A stretch of 64,000 nucleotides of DNA from Ferrimonas gelatinilytica (GCF_039544205.1 NZ_BAABLF010000008.1:124001-188000), one strand, 5' to 3'; numbered from the stretch's first letter, positions 42,113-51,471 are shown. Numbers and translations are program-made. The notes: generated from the letters alone by a model not told the origin.

Positions 42113-42353
42113 GCTCGTTTCCTTTTCCCGTGTTAAATACAGCCCCAGACCATAGCAGTGAAGGCCTCATCAGGGCTAACCATATCAATAGGTTAGCCCG
42201 TTAATTCCCCTAGCTGGGCGTAGCGTCCCCTTTCCAGGGCGAGATCGGCCTGGCGCGCCGACTGGCCACGCTGTGTTACACTGCTCGCCCGTAGATATGG
42301 CCGCTGCGGCCATCTCGTCACTGCCTGTATGTTGACCCAATAAGGAGAGTGCT

Positions 42354-43814
42354 GTGTCCGTCTTAAGCACCCTGGAACCCCGGGGCCTCTGGTCCTGGTT
42401 CGATACCATCTGCGCCATTCCTCACCCATCGAAACATGAGATTGCCCTGCGGGACCATATCCAGCAGTGGGCCGAGCAGCGCGGGATCCCCACCCGCGTC
42501 GACACCGTTGGTAACCTTATCCTGACCAAACCGGCCACCCCGGGCATGGAGGGACGCAAGGGGGTGATCCTGCAGGCCCACCTGGACATGGTGCCGCAGA
42601 AAAATAGCGACACCGGGCACGACTTCACCCGTGACCCCATCCTGCCCCGCCTGGTGGAGGAGGATCAGTGGGTCGCCGCCACCGGGACCACCCTGGGTGC
42701 CGACAACGGCATCGGCATGGCCTCCGCCCTGGCGGTGCTGGCCGCCGACGACATCGAACATGGTCCGCTGGAGGTCCTGCTGACCATCGACGAAGAGGCG
42801 GGCATGACCGGTGCCTTCGGCCTGGAGGCCGGCCTGCTGAACGGTGAGGTGCTGATCAACACCGACTCCGAAGAGGAGGGTGAGGTGTACATGGGCTGTG
42901 CCGGGGGCGTCGACGTCGCCCTGACCCTGCCGGTGGTTCGCGAGCCCCTGCCCGCCCAGCATCAGGTGGTGGAACTGGCCCTGACCGGCCTTAAGGGTGG
43001 CCACTCCGGCTGTGATGTCCACACCGGTCGCGGCAACGCCAACAAGCTGCTGGCCCGCTTCCTGTTTGGCCATGCCGACGAGTTGGGTCTGCGCCTGCTG
43101 GAGCTCAAGGGCGGCTCGCTGCGTAACGCCATCCCTCGCGAAGCCTGGGCCAAGGTGGCTGTGCCCGCAGACAAAGCCGACACGCTGGCCAGCCTGGTTG
43201 AACAGTACCAGGGGCTGTTGAACGACGAGTTGTGTGGCGTGGAGAACCCGATCAAATTCGCCCTGCGACCCACCGAGGGCACCCAGGTGATCGACCGTGA
43301 CGCCCAGGGTCGACTGCTGGCAATGCTGCACAGCGGTCCCAACGGCGTGATCCGCATGAGCGATGCCTTCCCCGGCGTGGTGGAAACCTCCCTCAATACC
43401 GGCGTGATCACCACCGAGGAGGATAAAATCCTCACCCAGTACCTGATCCGCTCCACCACCGATTCTGGCCGCAGCATGGTGGAAAACATGCTCAAGGCCC
43501 TGGCCCAGTTGGGCGGTGCGCAGTGTGAGCTTTCCGGTGCCTACCCCGGTTGGAATCCGGATCCGAGCTCGCCGATCATGAAGGTGGTGCGGGAAACCTA
43601 CCAAAGTCTGTTTGGTACCCTGCCCAACATCCAGGTGATCCACGCCGGTCTCGAGTGCGGCCTCTTCAAGGAGCCCTATCCGCACCTGGACATGGTCTCC
43701 ATTGGCCCCACCATCCGCTTCCCCCACTCCCCGGATGAGAAGGTGCACATCGAGTCCGTCGGCAAATACTGGCAGCTGCTGCTGGCGGTGCTCAAGGCGA
43801 TCCCGGCCAAGTAA
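42354..43814 (+). CDS. pepD: Cytosol nonspecific dipeptidase PepD (aminoacyl-histidine dipeptidase, M20)
   Basis: Hydrolyses a wide range of dipeptides, including Xaa-His, in the cytosol. It starts with GTG at 42354, six bases after AAGGAG, and is 486 aa as in E. coli. The sequence has IPHPSKHE, then metal-site segments ILQAHLDMVPQKN, TTLGADNGIGMASALAVLA, LLTIDEEAGMTGAFGLE and HAGLECGLF. The middle part is the lid domain (LKGGHSGCDVHTGRGNANKLLARFL). The leader contains a perfect palindrome ATGGCCGCTGCGGCCAT at 42297-42313, possibly an operator. A strong terminator follows. Confidence 0.95.
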   Translation: MSVLSTLEPRGLWSWFDTICAIPHPSKHEIALRDHIQQWAEQRGIPTRVDTVGNLILTKPATPGMEGRKGVILQAHLDMVPQKNSDTGHDFTRDPILPRLVEEDQWVAATGTTLGADNGIGMASALAVLAADDIEHGPLEVLLTIDEEAGMTGAFGLEAGLLNGEVLINTDSEEEGEVYMGCAGGVDVALTLPVVREPLPAQHQVVELALTGLKGGHSGCDVHTGRGNANKLLARFLFGHADELGLRLLELKGGSLRNAIPREAWAKVAVPADKADTLASLVEQYQGLLNDELCGVENPIKFALRPTEGTQVIDRDAQGRLLAMLHSGPNGVIRMSDAFPGVVETSLNTGVITTEEDKILTQYLIRSTTDSGRSMVENMLKALAQLGGAQCELSGAYPGWNPDPSSPIMKVVRETYQSLFGTLPNIQVIHAGLECGLFKEPYPHLDMVSIGPTIRFPHSPDEKVHIESVGKYWQLLLAVLKAIPAK

Positions 43815-43844
43815 GCCGCCTTTCGCCTCGTCCCGGGATAAACC

Positions 43845-43880
43845 AAAAAATCCGAGCCCTCAGCAGGGCTCGGATTTTTT
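43845..43880 (+). terminator. Rho-independent terminator after pepD
   Basis: Stem AAATCCGAGCCCT / AGGGCTCGGATTT around CAGC, followed by a run of T residues on the plus strand. Confidence 0.93.
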
Positions 43881-44061
43881 ATGGACGCCCCGTTAGGGCA
43901 ACAGACCGCTGCGCCGCAAAGAGTAGGGCCACAGGTAGAAGGATCTCCTGACGATTGTCGCAAATAGTGCAATGTGCGCTGGCTCACAACGCTGTGCGCA
44001 CCGGACTCTTTTGCTAGACTGCCGCCGTGCCCGACTCCCCCGCTAATGAGTGCTGCCCCAC

Positions 44062-45309
44062 ATGGTAAACGGCCTGATCCTGACCCTCATCATCGTCGCC
44101 TTCGTGCTGATCGTCATCGAGGACATCATCCACGTGAACAAGGCGAAAACCACCCTCTTCTTCGGCACTCTGTGCTGGATCCTCGCCTATATCGCCCCCC
44201 TTAACGGCTGGGATCCGGACACCCTGCACCAGAAGCTGGAGCACAACATCCTGGAGATCGCCACCTTGTGGCTGTTCCTGATGGCAGCGATGACCTTTGT
44301 CGCTTACCTCAACGCCAAGGGGCTGATCCAGACCCTGGTGAGGCGGGTACTGCCCACCACCCTGTCGGAGCGCAAACTGCTGTTCATGATCGGCAGCTTC
44401 GCCTTCCTGCTCTCCTCCATCTCCGACAACATCACCGCCACCCTGATCGCCCTGGCGGTGGTGCTATCATTGGGCCTGGAGCGGCGCAAGCTGCTGAAGT
44501 TTGTCACCCTGATCATCTTTGCGGTCAACTCCGGCGGGGTCTCGCTGATCACCGGTGACGTTACCACCCTGATGATCTTTCTGGCAGGCAAGATCAGCAT
44601 CGACAACCTGATGCTGCTTATCTTTCCCTCGGCCCTGGCAGTCTTGCTGCTTGCCGGCCTGCTCAGCCGAGGGCTGAATGGCCAGGTGCAGCTGCCCCAG
44701 ACACCGCTAAAACCGGTGGAGAAAACCGACATCGCCATCGCCCTACTGTTTTTGACCACCATCGTCGCCACTCTATTGCTGAGCGTTTTCTACTCGGTTC
44801 CACCGCTGCTGACCTTCCTGTTCGGCCTAGCCACCATGTTCCTGTTGGCGCAGCTGCTGATGCGCCATAAGAGGGTGGACAAGGCGATCATCGATTACAT
44901 CCGCGAGATCGAGTACGACACCCTGCTGTTCTTCGTCGGAGTACTGCTGCTGGTGGGGGCGATGAAGGAGATCGGGGTGCTGGATGGCTTCACCCGCCTT
45001 TACCAGGTGCTGCCACCGGAGCTGGCCAACTACGCCATGGGTATGCTCTCTGCCGCGGTGGATAATGTGCCCCTTACCGCCGCCCTGCTCAAGGCCGACA
45101 TCACCATGGCGCCCCAGCAGTGGCTGGCATTCACCTACGCTACCGGCGTGGGCGGCTCCATGCTGGTGATCGGTTCCGCTGCCGGGATCATCGCCATGAG
45201 CAAGGTCAAGGAGCTCACCTTCCTCAGCTACCTGAGGATGGGCCTCTACCTGCTGATCGCCTACTCCTTCGGTTACCTCGGCGCCTACTGGGCCGGTGGC
45301 CTGATCTGA
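44062..45309 (+). CDS. nhaD: Na+/H+ antiporter NhaD
   Basis: Inner-membrane sodium/proton antiporter for Na+ extrusion at alkaline pH, common in marine bacteria. From the ATG at 44062 it is 415 aa with about 12 membrane segments. Typical stretches are LIVIEDIIHVNKAKTTLFFG, SFAFLLSSISDNITATLIALA, FAVNSGGVSLITGDVTTLMIF, SAAVDNVPLTAALL and TGVGGSMLVIGSAAGI. The conserved SDN and DN pairs probably bind the ion. A GTG at 44050 is an alternative start, but neither start has a strong ribosome site. It complements the Na+ pump encoded by nqr further on. Confidence 0.92.
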   Translation: MVNGLILTLIIVAFVLIVIEDIIHVNKAKTTLFFGTLCWILAYIAPLNGWDPDTLHQKLEHNILEIATLWLFLMAAMTFVAYLNAKGLIQTLVRRVLPTTLSERKLLFMIGSFAFLLSSISDNITATLIALAVVLSLGLERRKLLKFVTLIIFAVNSGGVSLITGDVTTLMIFLAGKISIDNLMLLIFPSALAVLLLAGLLSRGLNGQVQLPQTPLKPVEKTDIAIALLFLTTIVATLLLSVFYSVPPLLTFLFGLATMFLLAQLLMRHKRVDKAIIDYIREIEYDTLLFFVGVLLLVGAMKEIGVLDGFTRLYQVLPPELANYAMGMLSAAVDNVPLTAALLKADITMAPQQWLAFTYATGVGGSMLVIGSAAGIIAMSKVKELTFLSYLRMGLYLLIAYSFGYLGAYWAGGLI

Positions 45310-45324
45310 GCGAGCCGGGCGGTA

Positions 45325-47049
45325 TTAGGCCCGGTTACTCAGCCAAAGGCTCTGGTAGGGCTGCAGGGTCAGGGTCGCCTGCAGATCGGCCAGCTCCATG
45401 CCACTTTGCAAGTCGCTCCAGGTTTCGGTGTCGATCAGGTTCAGTGCCGACAGAGGCAGCGGCTGGGGCTGGTCGCTCACGTTGTGGATGGCAAAGATGC
45501 TCTGCTCCCGGTCCGGGCTCTGACGCCAGAACCCCAGCAGTTCATTCCCCAGCTGCAGGGTGTACTGGGTCGCATTGGGGTGGAACGCCTTCTGAGCACG
45601 TCGGATTGCCATCAGCCGCTTTACCCCCTCGAACACCTGGTGGTGGTGACTTCCCGCGTCCGCCAGCAGGGCCAACAGCCTGGCGTAATCCCACTTGTGC
45701 CGGTTGATGTGGCGGTTGTGGTTGCTGTTGGCAACCCGCTCATGATCATTCTCCGTCCCCAGCAGCGAGTGGATGTAGAGTGCCGGGATCCCCTCGATCC
45801 CCAGCATGATGGCGTGGGCACAGAGAAAGCGTGCCAACTGCCACTCATCCTCCCCCTTAGCGGTGCCGGCCATGGCATTCCACAGGCTGATATTGAGCTC
45901 GTAAGGGCTGCGCTGACCGCCTGACCGGCCCCGGTAGGAGATCCGGCCGCCGAAGGCGTCCATCGCCGTGACCATCTGCTGGATCTCCCCATCGGAGAGG
46001 ATCCCCTCCGCCGGCCGCAGGCCGATGCCATCGTGGGAGGCGAGGAAGTTGAAATAGGCGGTGCCGTTGCGAGCCGGTGGCAGGGTCATCAGCCAGTTGC
46101 GCAGGTGCCGACAGTTGCCCGTCAACAGGGTGTGCAGCAACAGCGGCGGCAGGGAGAAGTTGTAGATGGCATGGGCCTCGTTGCCGTTGCCGAAATAGGC
46201 CAGGTTCTCCCGGTGCGGGATGTTGGTTTCGGTAATGATGATGGCGTCCGGCCGCTGGTGCTCCACCAGCAGCCGCAACAGGCGCACCAGGATGTGAGTC
46301 TGCTCCAGGTTGATACAGGGTGTACCCGGGACCTTCCAGACGAACGCCACCGCATCGAAACGAAACACCCGGATCCCCTGCTCCAGGTAGAAGCGCAGGA
46401 TCGCCACGAACTCCTTGAGCACCTCCGGGTTGGCGAAGTTGAGATCCACCTGGTCCGGGCTGAAGGTGCACCACACCAGACGCTCCCCGCTGAGGGTCTG
46501 GACGGGGTTAAGCAGGGGGCTGGTACGGGGGCGCACCACGGTGCTGAGATCCCAGCTGAGATCGGCTTCGACGAAGTAACCCTTGCCCGGTGACTTCTCC
46601 TGGCGAAAGTTTTCGAACCAGCCGCTGCGGCTGGAGCAGTGGTTGATCACCACGTCCGCCATCAGGTCGAAGCGGCTGGCGATCTCGCGGATCTGGGGCC
46701 AGTCGCCCACCGACTGATTGACCTGGTAGTAGTCGATCACCGCGAAGCCATCATCGGAGCTGTAGGGGAAAAACGGCAGGATATGAACCCCGCTGATGCA
46801 CTCCGCCAAGTAATGGCCGAGGAAGTGATTCAGGTTTTCCAGTGGCAAGCGGGCATCGGAGAGCAGGGTGTCGGCGTAGCTGATCACGAACAGGTCTTTC
46901 TCGTCCCACTGGTTGCAGTAGGGCTCCGGTTCCGGTCCGCCCGGCACCAGGCGCATGATCTCTATCAGCTCATCCGCCAGCACCTTGACCTCTTCATCGG
47001 GATACAGCGGGCCCAGTAATTGGGCAACCCGGGTGGAGAGCGTCATCAT
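45325..47049 (-). CDS. Glucosylglycerate phosphorylase-like GH13_18 enzyme
   Basis: Predicted phosphorolysis of glucosylglycerate to glucose 1-phosphate and glycerate. The 574-aa protein is a sucrose-phosphorylase-type GH13 barrel: HILPFFPYSSDDGFAVIDY, VFRFDAVAFVWK with nucleophile Asp232, and IIITETNIPH with acid/base Glu274. FNFLASHDGIGLRP carries the third acidic region. Family context alone would allow sucrose as substrate. The two upstream genes make and dephosphorylate glucosyl-3-phosphoglycerate, which points to glucosylglycerate. The start overlaps the gpgS stop (ATGATGA). Confidence 0.85.
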   Translation of the reverse strand: MMTLSTRVAQLLGPLYPDEEVKVLADELIEIMRLVPGGPEPEPYCNQWDEKDLFVISYADTLLSDARLPLENLNHFLGHYLAECISGVHILPFFPYSSDDGFAVIDYYQVNQSVGDWPQIREIASRFDLMADVVINHCSSRSGWFENFRQEKSPGKGYFVEADLSWDLSTVVRPRTSPLLNPVQTLSGERLVWCTFSPDQVDLNFANPEVLKEFVAILRFYLEQGIRVFRFDAVAFVWKVPGTPCINLEQTHILVRLLRLLVEHQRPDAIIITETNIPHRENLAYFGNGNEAHAIYNFSLPPLLLHTLLTGNCRHLRNWLMTLPPARNGTAYFNFLASHDGIGLRPAEGILSDGEIQQMVTAMDAFGGRISYRGRSGGQRSPYELNISLWNAMAGTAKGEDEWQLARFLCAHAIMLGIEGIPALYIHSLLGTENDHERVANSNHNRHINRHKWDYARLLALLADAGSHHHQVFEGVKRLMAIRRAQKAFHPNATQYTLQLGNELLGFWRQSPDREQSIFAIHNVSDQPQPLPLSALNLIDTETWSDLQSGMELADLQATLTLQPYQSLWLSNRA

Positions 47050-48269
47050 GAAGCCAGCTCCTTATGATCCGACTCCACGGCATCCACCAGGCGGTCGTAT
47101 ACATCCGGCATGGCGGAGAGCACCCGGTTCCAGCTGGGGATAAACGGGGTCTCCATGGGGTTATCGAGGAAATGGTTGCCCGCCTTGATGATGTTTTCAG
47201 CAAACAGCTCGACCGCCTTCTCCTCCTTGTGAATGTCCAGGTCCAGTCCGTTGATGATGGCATCACTGCGATAGGTCTCGATGAAATCCAGGGCGATACG
47301 GTAATAGGTGGCCTTGATGGTACGCAGTACCCCGGGGCTGAACACGGTACCCTGGGTTGCCAGCTTACGGATCATCGCCTTAATGATGTCGATGGACATC
47401 CGTGACAGACCACCGCTGTCATTCCCGGCACTGAGATCCTGATGCTTATGATCGTAGCGGTCGGCGATATCCACCTGGCAGAGCCGGTTGGTGGCGTAGT
47501 TGCGTTTCATCTCCGCCAGCACCCCAATCTCCAGCCCCCAGTCACTGGGGATCCTCAGGTCATTGAGCACATCGAGACGGAAGGAGAACTCCCCCGCCAG
47601 TGGATAGCGGAAACTGTCGAGAAACTCCAGGTAATCGGACTCGGGGACAATCTTTTTCAGCGCCCGGATCAGCGGTGTCACCAGCAGCCGCGTCACCCGG
47701 CCATTGAGGGTTCCCCCGGCCACCCGGGCGTAATAGCCTTTGCAAAACTCGTAGTTGAAGGTGGGGTTGGCCACCGGGTAGATGAGTCGGGCCAGCAGGC
47801 TGCGATCATAGGTGAGAATATCGCAGTCATGCAGGGCCAGGGCTTCCACCCGCTGTGTCGCCATGGCGTAACCGAAGCAGTACCAGACGTTGCGCCCCTT
47901 ACCCGGCTGATCCGGCGCCAATCCTCGTGCCTGCAGCTCTGCATCCAGCGCCCGCAAGCGGGGCCCGTCATGCCAGAGGACACGGTGGTGCTGGGGCAGC
48001 TGATCGAAGAACGCGAGGGCGTGGACATACTCCTCACGACTGGCCCGGTCGAGCCCGATGATCACCTGGGACAGATAGGGAACCTTGGCCAACTCCTCGA
48101 CAATGGCGGGCAGCGCCGGTGTCTGCAACTCAGAATAGAGCGATGGCAGCACCAACCCCAGTGGCCGGGCCTGGGAGAAGCGGCACAGCTCCGCCTCCAT
48201 CTCCTCAACCGGCCGGTCAGCCAGATTGTGCAGGGTGGTAATGATGCCGTTCTGGTAGTAATCCGCCAT
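47046..48269 (-). CDS. gpgS: Glucosyl-3-phosphoglycerate synthase GpgS (GT81)
   Basis: Transfers glucose from an NDP-glucose to 3-phosphoglycerate, first step of glucosylglycerate synthesis. The 407-aa GT-A protein has MADYYQNGIITTLHNL, VIIGLDRASREEY, GKGRNVWYCFGY, and ALHDCDILTYDRSLLARL containing the Asp-Cys-Asp metal motif. It continues with FCKGYYARVAGGTLNGRVTRLL and WGLEIGVLAEM. It lies between the phosphatase (10 bases upstream) and the phosphorylase (overlapping), forming one operon. The product is a compatible solute known to rise with salt and low nitrogen. Confidence 0.92.
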   Translation of the reverse strand: MADYYQNGIITTLHNLADRPVEEMEAELCRFSQARPLGLVLPSLYSELQTPALPAIVEELAKVPYLSQVIIGLDRASREEYVHALAFFDQLPQHHRVLWHDGPRLRALDAELQARGLAPDQPGKGRNVWYCFGYAMATQRVEALALHDCDILTYDRSLLARLIYPVANPTFNYEFCKGYYARVAGGTLNGRVTRLLVTPLIRALKKIVPESDYLEFLDSFRYPLAGEFSFRLDVLNDLRIPSDWGLEIGVLAEMKRNYATNRLCQVDIADRYDHKHQDLSAGNDSGGLSRMSIDIIKAMIRKLATQGTVFSPGVLRTIKATYYRIALDFIETYRSDAIINGLDLDIHKEEKAVELFAENIIKAGNHFLDNPMETPFIPSWNRVLSAMPDVYDRLVDAVESDHKELAS

Positions 48270-48278
48270 AAAATCTCC

Positions 48279-49121
48279 TTATTGGGTTTCGTCGAGCCAG
48301 GCCTGGACCGCCTCGTTCCAGCCCTCGGGGCCGCAGAGCTGAGTCTGGATCACACGGGCATTCGTAGAGGCTCTCGACAGCGTGGGGAAGGGGTGCACCG
48401 GGGATCGAACCTGGACTGCGATTTGGGCCGCCTCCAGCATGGCGCTGTCGTTCTGACCATCCCCCAGGGCCATCACCCGTGGGGCCTGGCCCCAAAGCCC
48501 GTGGTAATGATCGCAGAGCCAGCGCAACGCACGCCCCTTGTCCGTTTGCCCCAGCAGATGGAGGAATCGCCCTCCCCGGAGCAACCGGTAGCCCGCCCGC
48601 TGCACCCGGGACTGGAAGTGCAAAAAGGCATGCTCGGTGTCCTGCCACAACAAAGGTTCACTGTAGGCCCGCTGTTGGGCGGAGGACGCCTGGGTAAGAG
48701 AGAGGCCGGTGTGGGCGGCCAGAGTGGCGCTGTCCCAGTCACTGAAGCTCTGCAGGCTGTACCCCTCCTGCTCCCGCAGCGCGTGCAGGAAACCCACCAG
48801 GTCACTGCGCCGAGCCCCCAGGACCACGATTTTTCCGCGCGCAGCCTCCGTAGCATGCTGGGCAGAGGCAGGCAGCCAGATGGCTGAGCCGTTCTCCACC
48901 ACCAGGGGAGCCTCTATCCCGAGTTCCCTGGCCAATGCCTGACTCTCCTCCAGGGTTTTGCTGGTGTTGAAGATCACCGGGATCCCGAGCGACCGGCAGC
49001 GCTCCAGTGCCGGCAACGCGGGGCCAAAGTCGTAACTGTGATGATCGAGCAGGGTGCCATCGAGATCGGTGAAGATCAGCCTCGGTGGCGTTTCGGAGAG
49101 CGTGTTTTTTCGAGCGGTCAT
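48279..49121 (-). CDS. Mannosyl/glucosyl-3-phosphoglycerate phosphatase (HAD-IIB)
   Basis: Predicted removal of phosphate from glucosyl-3-phosphoglycerate, giving glucosylglycerate. From the ATG at 49121 (AGG-ACAAGGT ahead) it is 280 aa. HAD motif I is LIFTDLDGTLLDH, motif II is IFNTSKT, and motif III/IV is RVMALGDGQNDSAML. The cap has VVENGSAIWLP, typical of the MpgP/YedP family. It is the first gene of the three-gene operon. The upstream frame stays open to 49487, but that part has no family similarity. Confidence 0.88.
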   Translation of the reverse strand: MTARKNTLSETPPRLIFTDLDGTLLDHHSYDFGPALPALERCRSLGIPVIFNTSKTLEESQALARELGIEAPLVVENGSAIWLPASAQHATEAARGKIVVLGARRSDLVGFLHALREQEGYSLQSFSDWDSATLAAHTGLSLTQASSAQQRAYSEPLLWQDTEHAFLHFQSRVQRAGYRLLRGGRFLHLLGQTDKGRALRWLCDHYHGLWGQAPRVMALGDGQNDSAMLEAAQIAVQVRSPVHPFPTLSRASTNARVIQTQLCGPEGWNEAVQAWLDETQ

Positions 49122-49559
49122 ACCTTGTCCTACGTAACAAATCCGAATTGCGCGACTCCCGTCTTTGCCCTCTCTGGCCCCTGCCGGAAGTTCGAGTCGA
49201 CGGGCCAGTGAAACCCTGGCTCGACGTGACCGACAGCCATGTGGCCATCCTGACGCCAGCGGGTCTCCCTGTTTAAGATAGAGTGCCGCAAGCCAGGTCG
49301 CGCAATAACAAGAAGAAACAGAGCAAGGAGCGGGCCAACGACGCCAGTTGGACACAGAGAGGGGAATCGTGGCGATAGGGACCCGAATGCCTTTAACAGG
49401 CCTGGCGCATGGGAGGAAAGGCGCACCATAAAGGCGCATGGGCCGGTGACAGCGCGCGCCCTTTTGGGGCAGAACACCCGCATTCAACTGTCCCGCCCCA
49501 CACCGATTTGGGGCACAGCATTAAGCTCGGCATGGGAGACCCGGGGTCGTCACGGAACG
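49122..49559. other. Intergenic region upstream of the glucosylglycerate operon
   Basis: About 440 bases with no gene I can support. It must hold the operon promoter. The stretch 49255-49275 (TTTAAGATAGAGT on one strand) and GC-rich sequence beyond it show no recognisable operator. The minus frame continuous with the phosphatase runs through half of it but has no conserved residues or ribosome site. Confidence 0.5.
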
Positions 49560-49586
49560 AAAAAAGCCGACTCAAGGTCGGCTTTT
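49560..49586 (-). terminator. Rho-independent terminator after the 49669-50076 gene
   Basis: Stem AAAGCCGAC / GTCGGCTTT with a five-base loop and a T6 run on the minus strand, about 80 bases past the stop of the hypothetical gene. Confidence 0.88.
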
Positions 49587-49668
49587 GCAACACCTGCTGG
49601 TCGCTCTGTGTGGCCATAGACGCTCAGACGGCAAATCTGGGCAACCCGGTCAGAGCTAAGGTACCGGC

Positions 49669-50076
49669 TCAGATCAGGCCCTGATCCTTGACCGCCTGGC
49701 GGTTGAACTCCAGAACCACCTCCTCCACGGAGAGTTCCGGCTGCTCACTGCAGCGCTGGATGATGTAGTCGCGCCGGGCATGACGGCAGGTTTCGATCAT
49801 CTCACCGCCCTTCTCCTTACCGAAGCGCCAACGCAGGTACTGCATGGCATTGCCATCCGCGTAGGCCACCAGCTTATTCAGGGTCGCCTCGTTGTCGGCA
49901 TAATGGTTGATGGTACGGCAGTAGGTTTTTTCACCGACGTAGTGGTCGAAGTAATCCGCATCCCGCAACGGCTTGGCTTGGAGAAAGAAAACACCAAGGA
50001 CAAAGAGCACCCCTGCGACGGCACAGAGCATACCGACGGCACTGATCAGCTGACGATATTGGCTTTGGATCCGCAT
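49669..50076 (-). CDS. Hypothetical single-pass membrane protein
   Basis: A 135-aa protein I do not recognise. A basic N-terminus (MRIQSQYRQL) is followed by one membrane segment (AVGMLCAVAGVLFVLGVFF, about 12-30). The rest is a soluble part, probably periplasmic, with three cysteines (KTYCRTINHY, MIETCRHARR, IIQRCSEQPE). GGAGG lies five bases before the ATG at 50076, a strong ribosome site. Its own terminator follows. It is not linked to dinB or the glucosylglycerate operon by overlap. Function unknown. Confidence 0.75.
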   Translation of the reverse strand: MRIQSQYRQLISAVGMLCAVAGVLFVLGVFFLQAKPLRDADYFDHYVGEKTYCRTINHYADNEATLNKLVAYADGNAMQYLRWRFGKEKGGEMIETCRHARRDYIIQRCSEQPELSVEEVVLEFNRQAVKDQGLI

Positions 50077-50246
50077 ACTCACCTCCCTAGGCCGGCTGGA
50101 TTGGGGGCCACCACTGGCGACATCAAAACCAGCCCTTACTTGCAGGCTAGAGCAGCAGATGGGAACGCAACTTGATCCAGATCAACAAGGCGACTTCTTG
50201 TCACTTGCGAATCTTTCCACCTTCATCGCCCAGAGAGGAAAAAGGC

Positions 50247-51287
50247 TTAAAGCAGGCTGAGTTGAGGGTCGGAATGGGGGGCCAGGGTGACGCTCACCCC
50301 AACCAGACGGACGCCCCGCCCCCCCCCCCGGGCGAACCCGGTGTGAAGCAATGAGGCCAACCGGGCCGGGTCTAGGGAACTGGCGGGGCAGGCGACCGTG
50401 GTTTGCTGAAAGTCACTGAACTTGAGCTTCACACTGAGTCCCCTGAAGGGACGCTCGCCCAGCCGCCGGGCCAACTCCGGCAACAGCGTCAGTAGTTTTG
50501 CCAGGCAGTCGGCTTCCGTCTGCAGGTCCCGCTCCAGGGTGGTTTCCACGCCCACCGACTTGCGGATCCGGTTGGTGCGGACCGGACGATCATCGATCCC
50601 CTGGGCTCGCTGATGCAACACCGGGCCAAACTTGCCAAACCACTGCTCCAGCTCTACCGCCGTATGCTTCAGCACGTCCGCGCCAAGGTGCAGCCCCCTT
50701 TGTGCCAACCGCTCGGCGGTGCGGGGCCCCACCCCGGGGATCTTGCGCAGTGGCAGTCCGGCCACGAACTCGGCACATTGGCCCGGCAGTATCACGCACT
50801 GACCGTTGGGTTTGTTCTCATCCGAGGCGATCTTGGCCAGGAACTTGTTGGGGGCGATCCCCGCCGACGCGGTCAAACCGGTCTCGGCCAGGATGGCGGC
50901 GCGGATCTCCCGCGCCATCAGGGTGGCGCTGCCTCGGCAATGGGGAGCGTCGCTGACATCCAAGTAGGCTTCATCCAGGGAGAGGGGCTCTATCCTGTCG
51001 GTGTAACGCCGAAAGATGGCGCGGATCTGCGCGCTGACCTCCTTGTAGACCGACATCCGACCCGGAACCAACACCAGCTGCGGACAGCGGCGCATTGCCT
51101 CGCTGCTGGCCATGGCGCTGCGAACACCATAAGCGCGGGCGGCGTAGTTGCAGGTCGCGATCACCCCTCGACCGGTAGCACGGCCGCCCACGGCAATCGG
51201 CTTATCCCTCAACTCCGGGTTGTCCCGCATCTCCACCGCGGCAAAAAAGCAGTCCATGTCCACGTGTATGATTTTGCGCTGCGTCAT
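50247..51287 (-). CDS. dinB: DNA polymerase IV DinB
   Basis: Y-family translesion polymerase. From the ATG at 51287 it is 346 aa. The palm residues are in IIHVDMDCFFAAVEM (Asp10) and EPLSLDEAYLDVSD (Asp-Glu pair). GLTASAGIAPNKFLAKIASDENKPNG and LPLRKIPGVGPRTAERL (helix-hairpin-helix) are typical. A LexA box lies 30 bases upstream, so SOS induction is expected. The C-terminus is SDPQLSLL, which resembles a beta-clamp-binding tail (QLSLL). Confidence 0.95.
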   Translation of the reverse strand: MTQRKIIHVDMDCFFAAVEMRDNPELRDKPIAVGGRATGRGVIATCNYAARAYGVRSAMASSEAMRRCPQLVLVPGRMSVYKEVSAQIRAIFRRYTDRIEPLSLDEAYLDVSDAPHCRGSATLMAREIRAAILAETGLTASAGIAPNKFLAKIASDENKPNGQCVILPGQCAEFVAGLPLRKIPGVGPRTAERLAQRGLHLGADVLKHTAVELEQWFGKFGPVLHQRAQGIDDRPVRTNRIRKSVGVETTLERDLQTEADCLAKLLTLLPELARRLGERPFRGLSVKLKFSDFQQTTVACPASSLDPARLASLLHTGFARGGGRGVRLVGVSVTLAPHSDPQLSLL

Positions 51288-51316
51288 CGCCGTCCTGCCG
51301 GCCCATCCCACAATTA

Positions 51317-51332
51317 CTGTATAAACAGACAG
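51317..51332. promoter_or_regulatory. LexA (SOS) box of dinB
   Basis: CTGTATAAACAGACAG fits the CTGT-N8-ACAG consensus exactly and lies 30-45 bases before the dinB start, overlapping the expected promoter. Confidence 0.85.
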
Positions 51333-51471
51333 TATTCTAACACAGACCCGACATCCGCCAAGGGGTCGGATCCGCACTCAAGCGAAGCCGCTTAAAAAGG
51401 GTTTCCCGGGTCTTGGCTGCTCAACGCCAACATCGACGCACTTTTAGCACGTCGCCCTAGCGGCAGCAGTC

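Noticed and set aside
42363..43748. Minus-strand frame of 461 codons opposite pepD
   Set aside because: pepD is certain by its metal-site motifs; the opposite frame is Gly/His/Gln-rich shadow.
47442..48887. Plus-strand frame of 481 codons across gpgS and the phosphatase
   Set aside because: Spans two genuine opposite-strand genes and has no family features.
49122..49487. N-terminal extension of the HAD phosphatase
   Set aside because: Open frame only; ATG 49121 has the ribosome site and the HAD motif follows at the normal distance.
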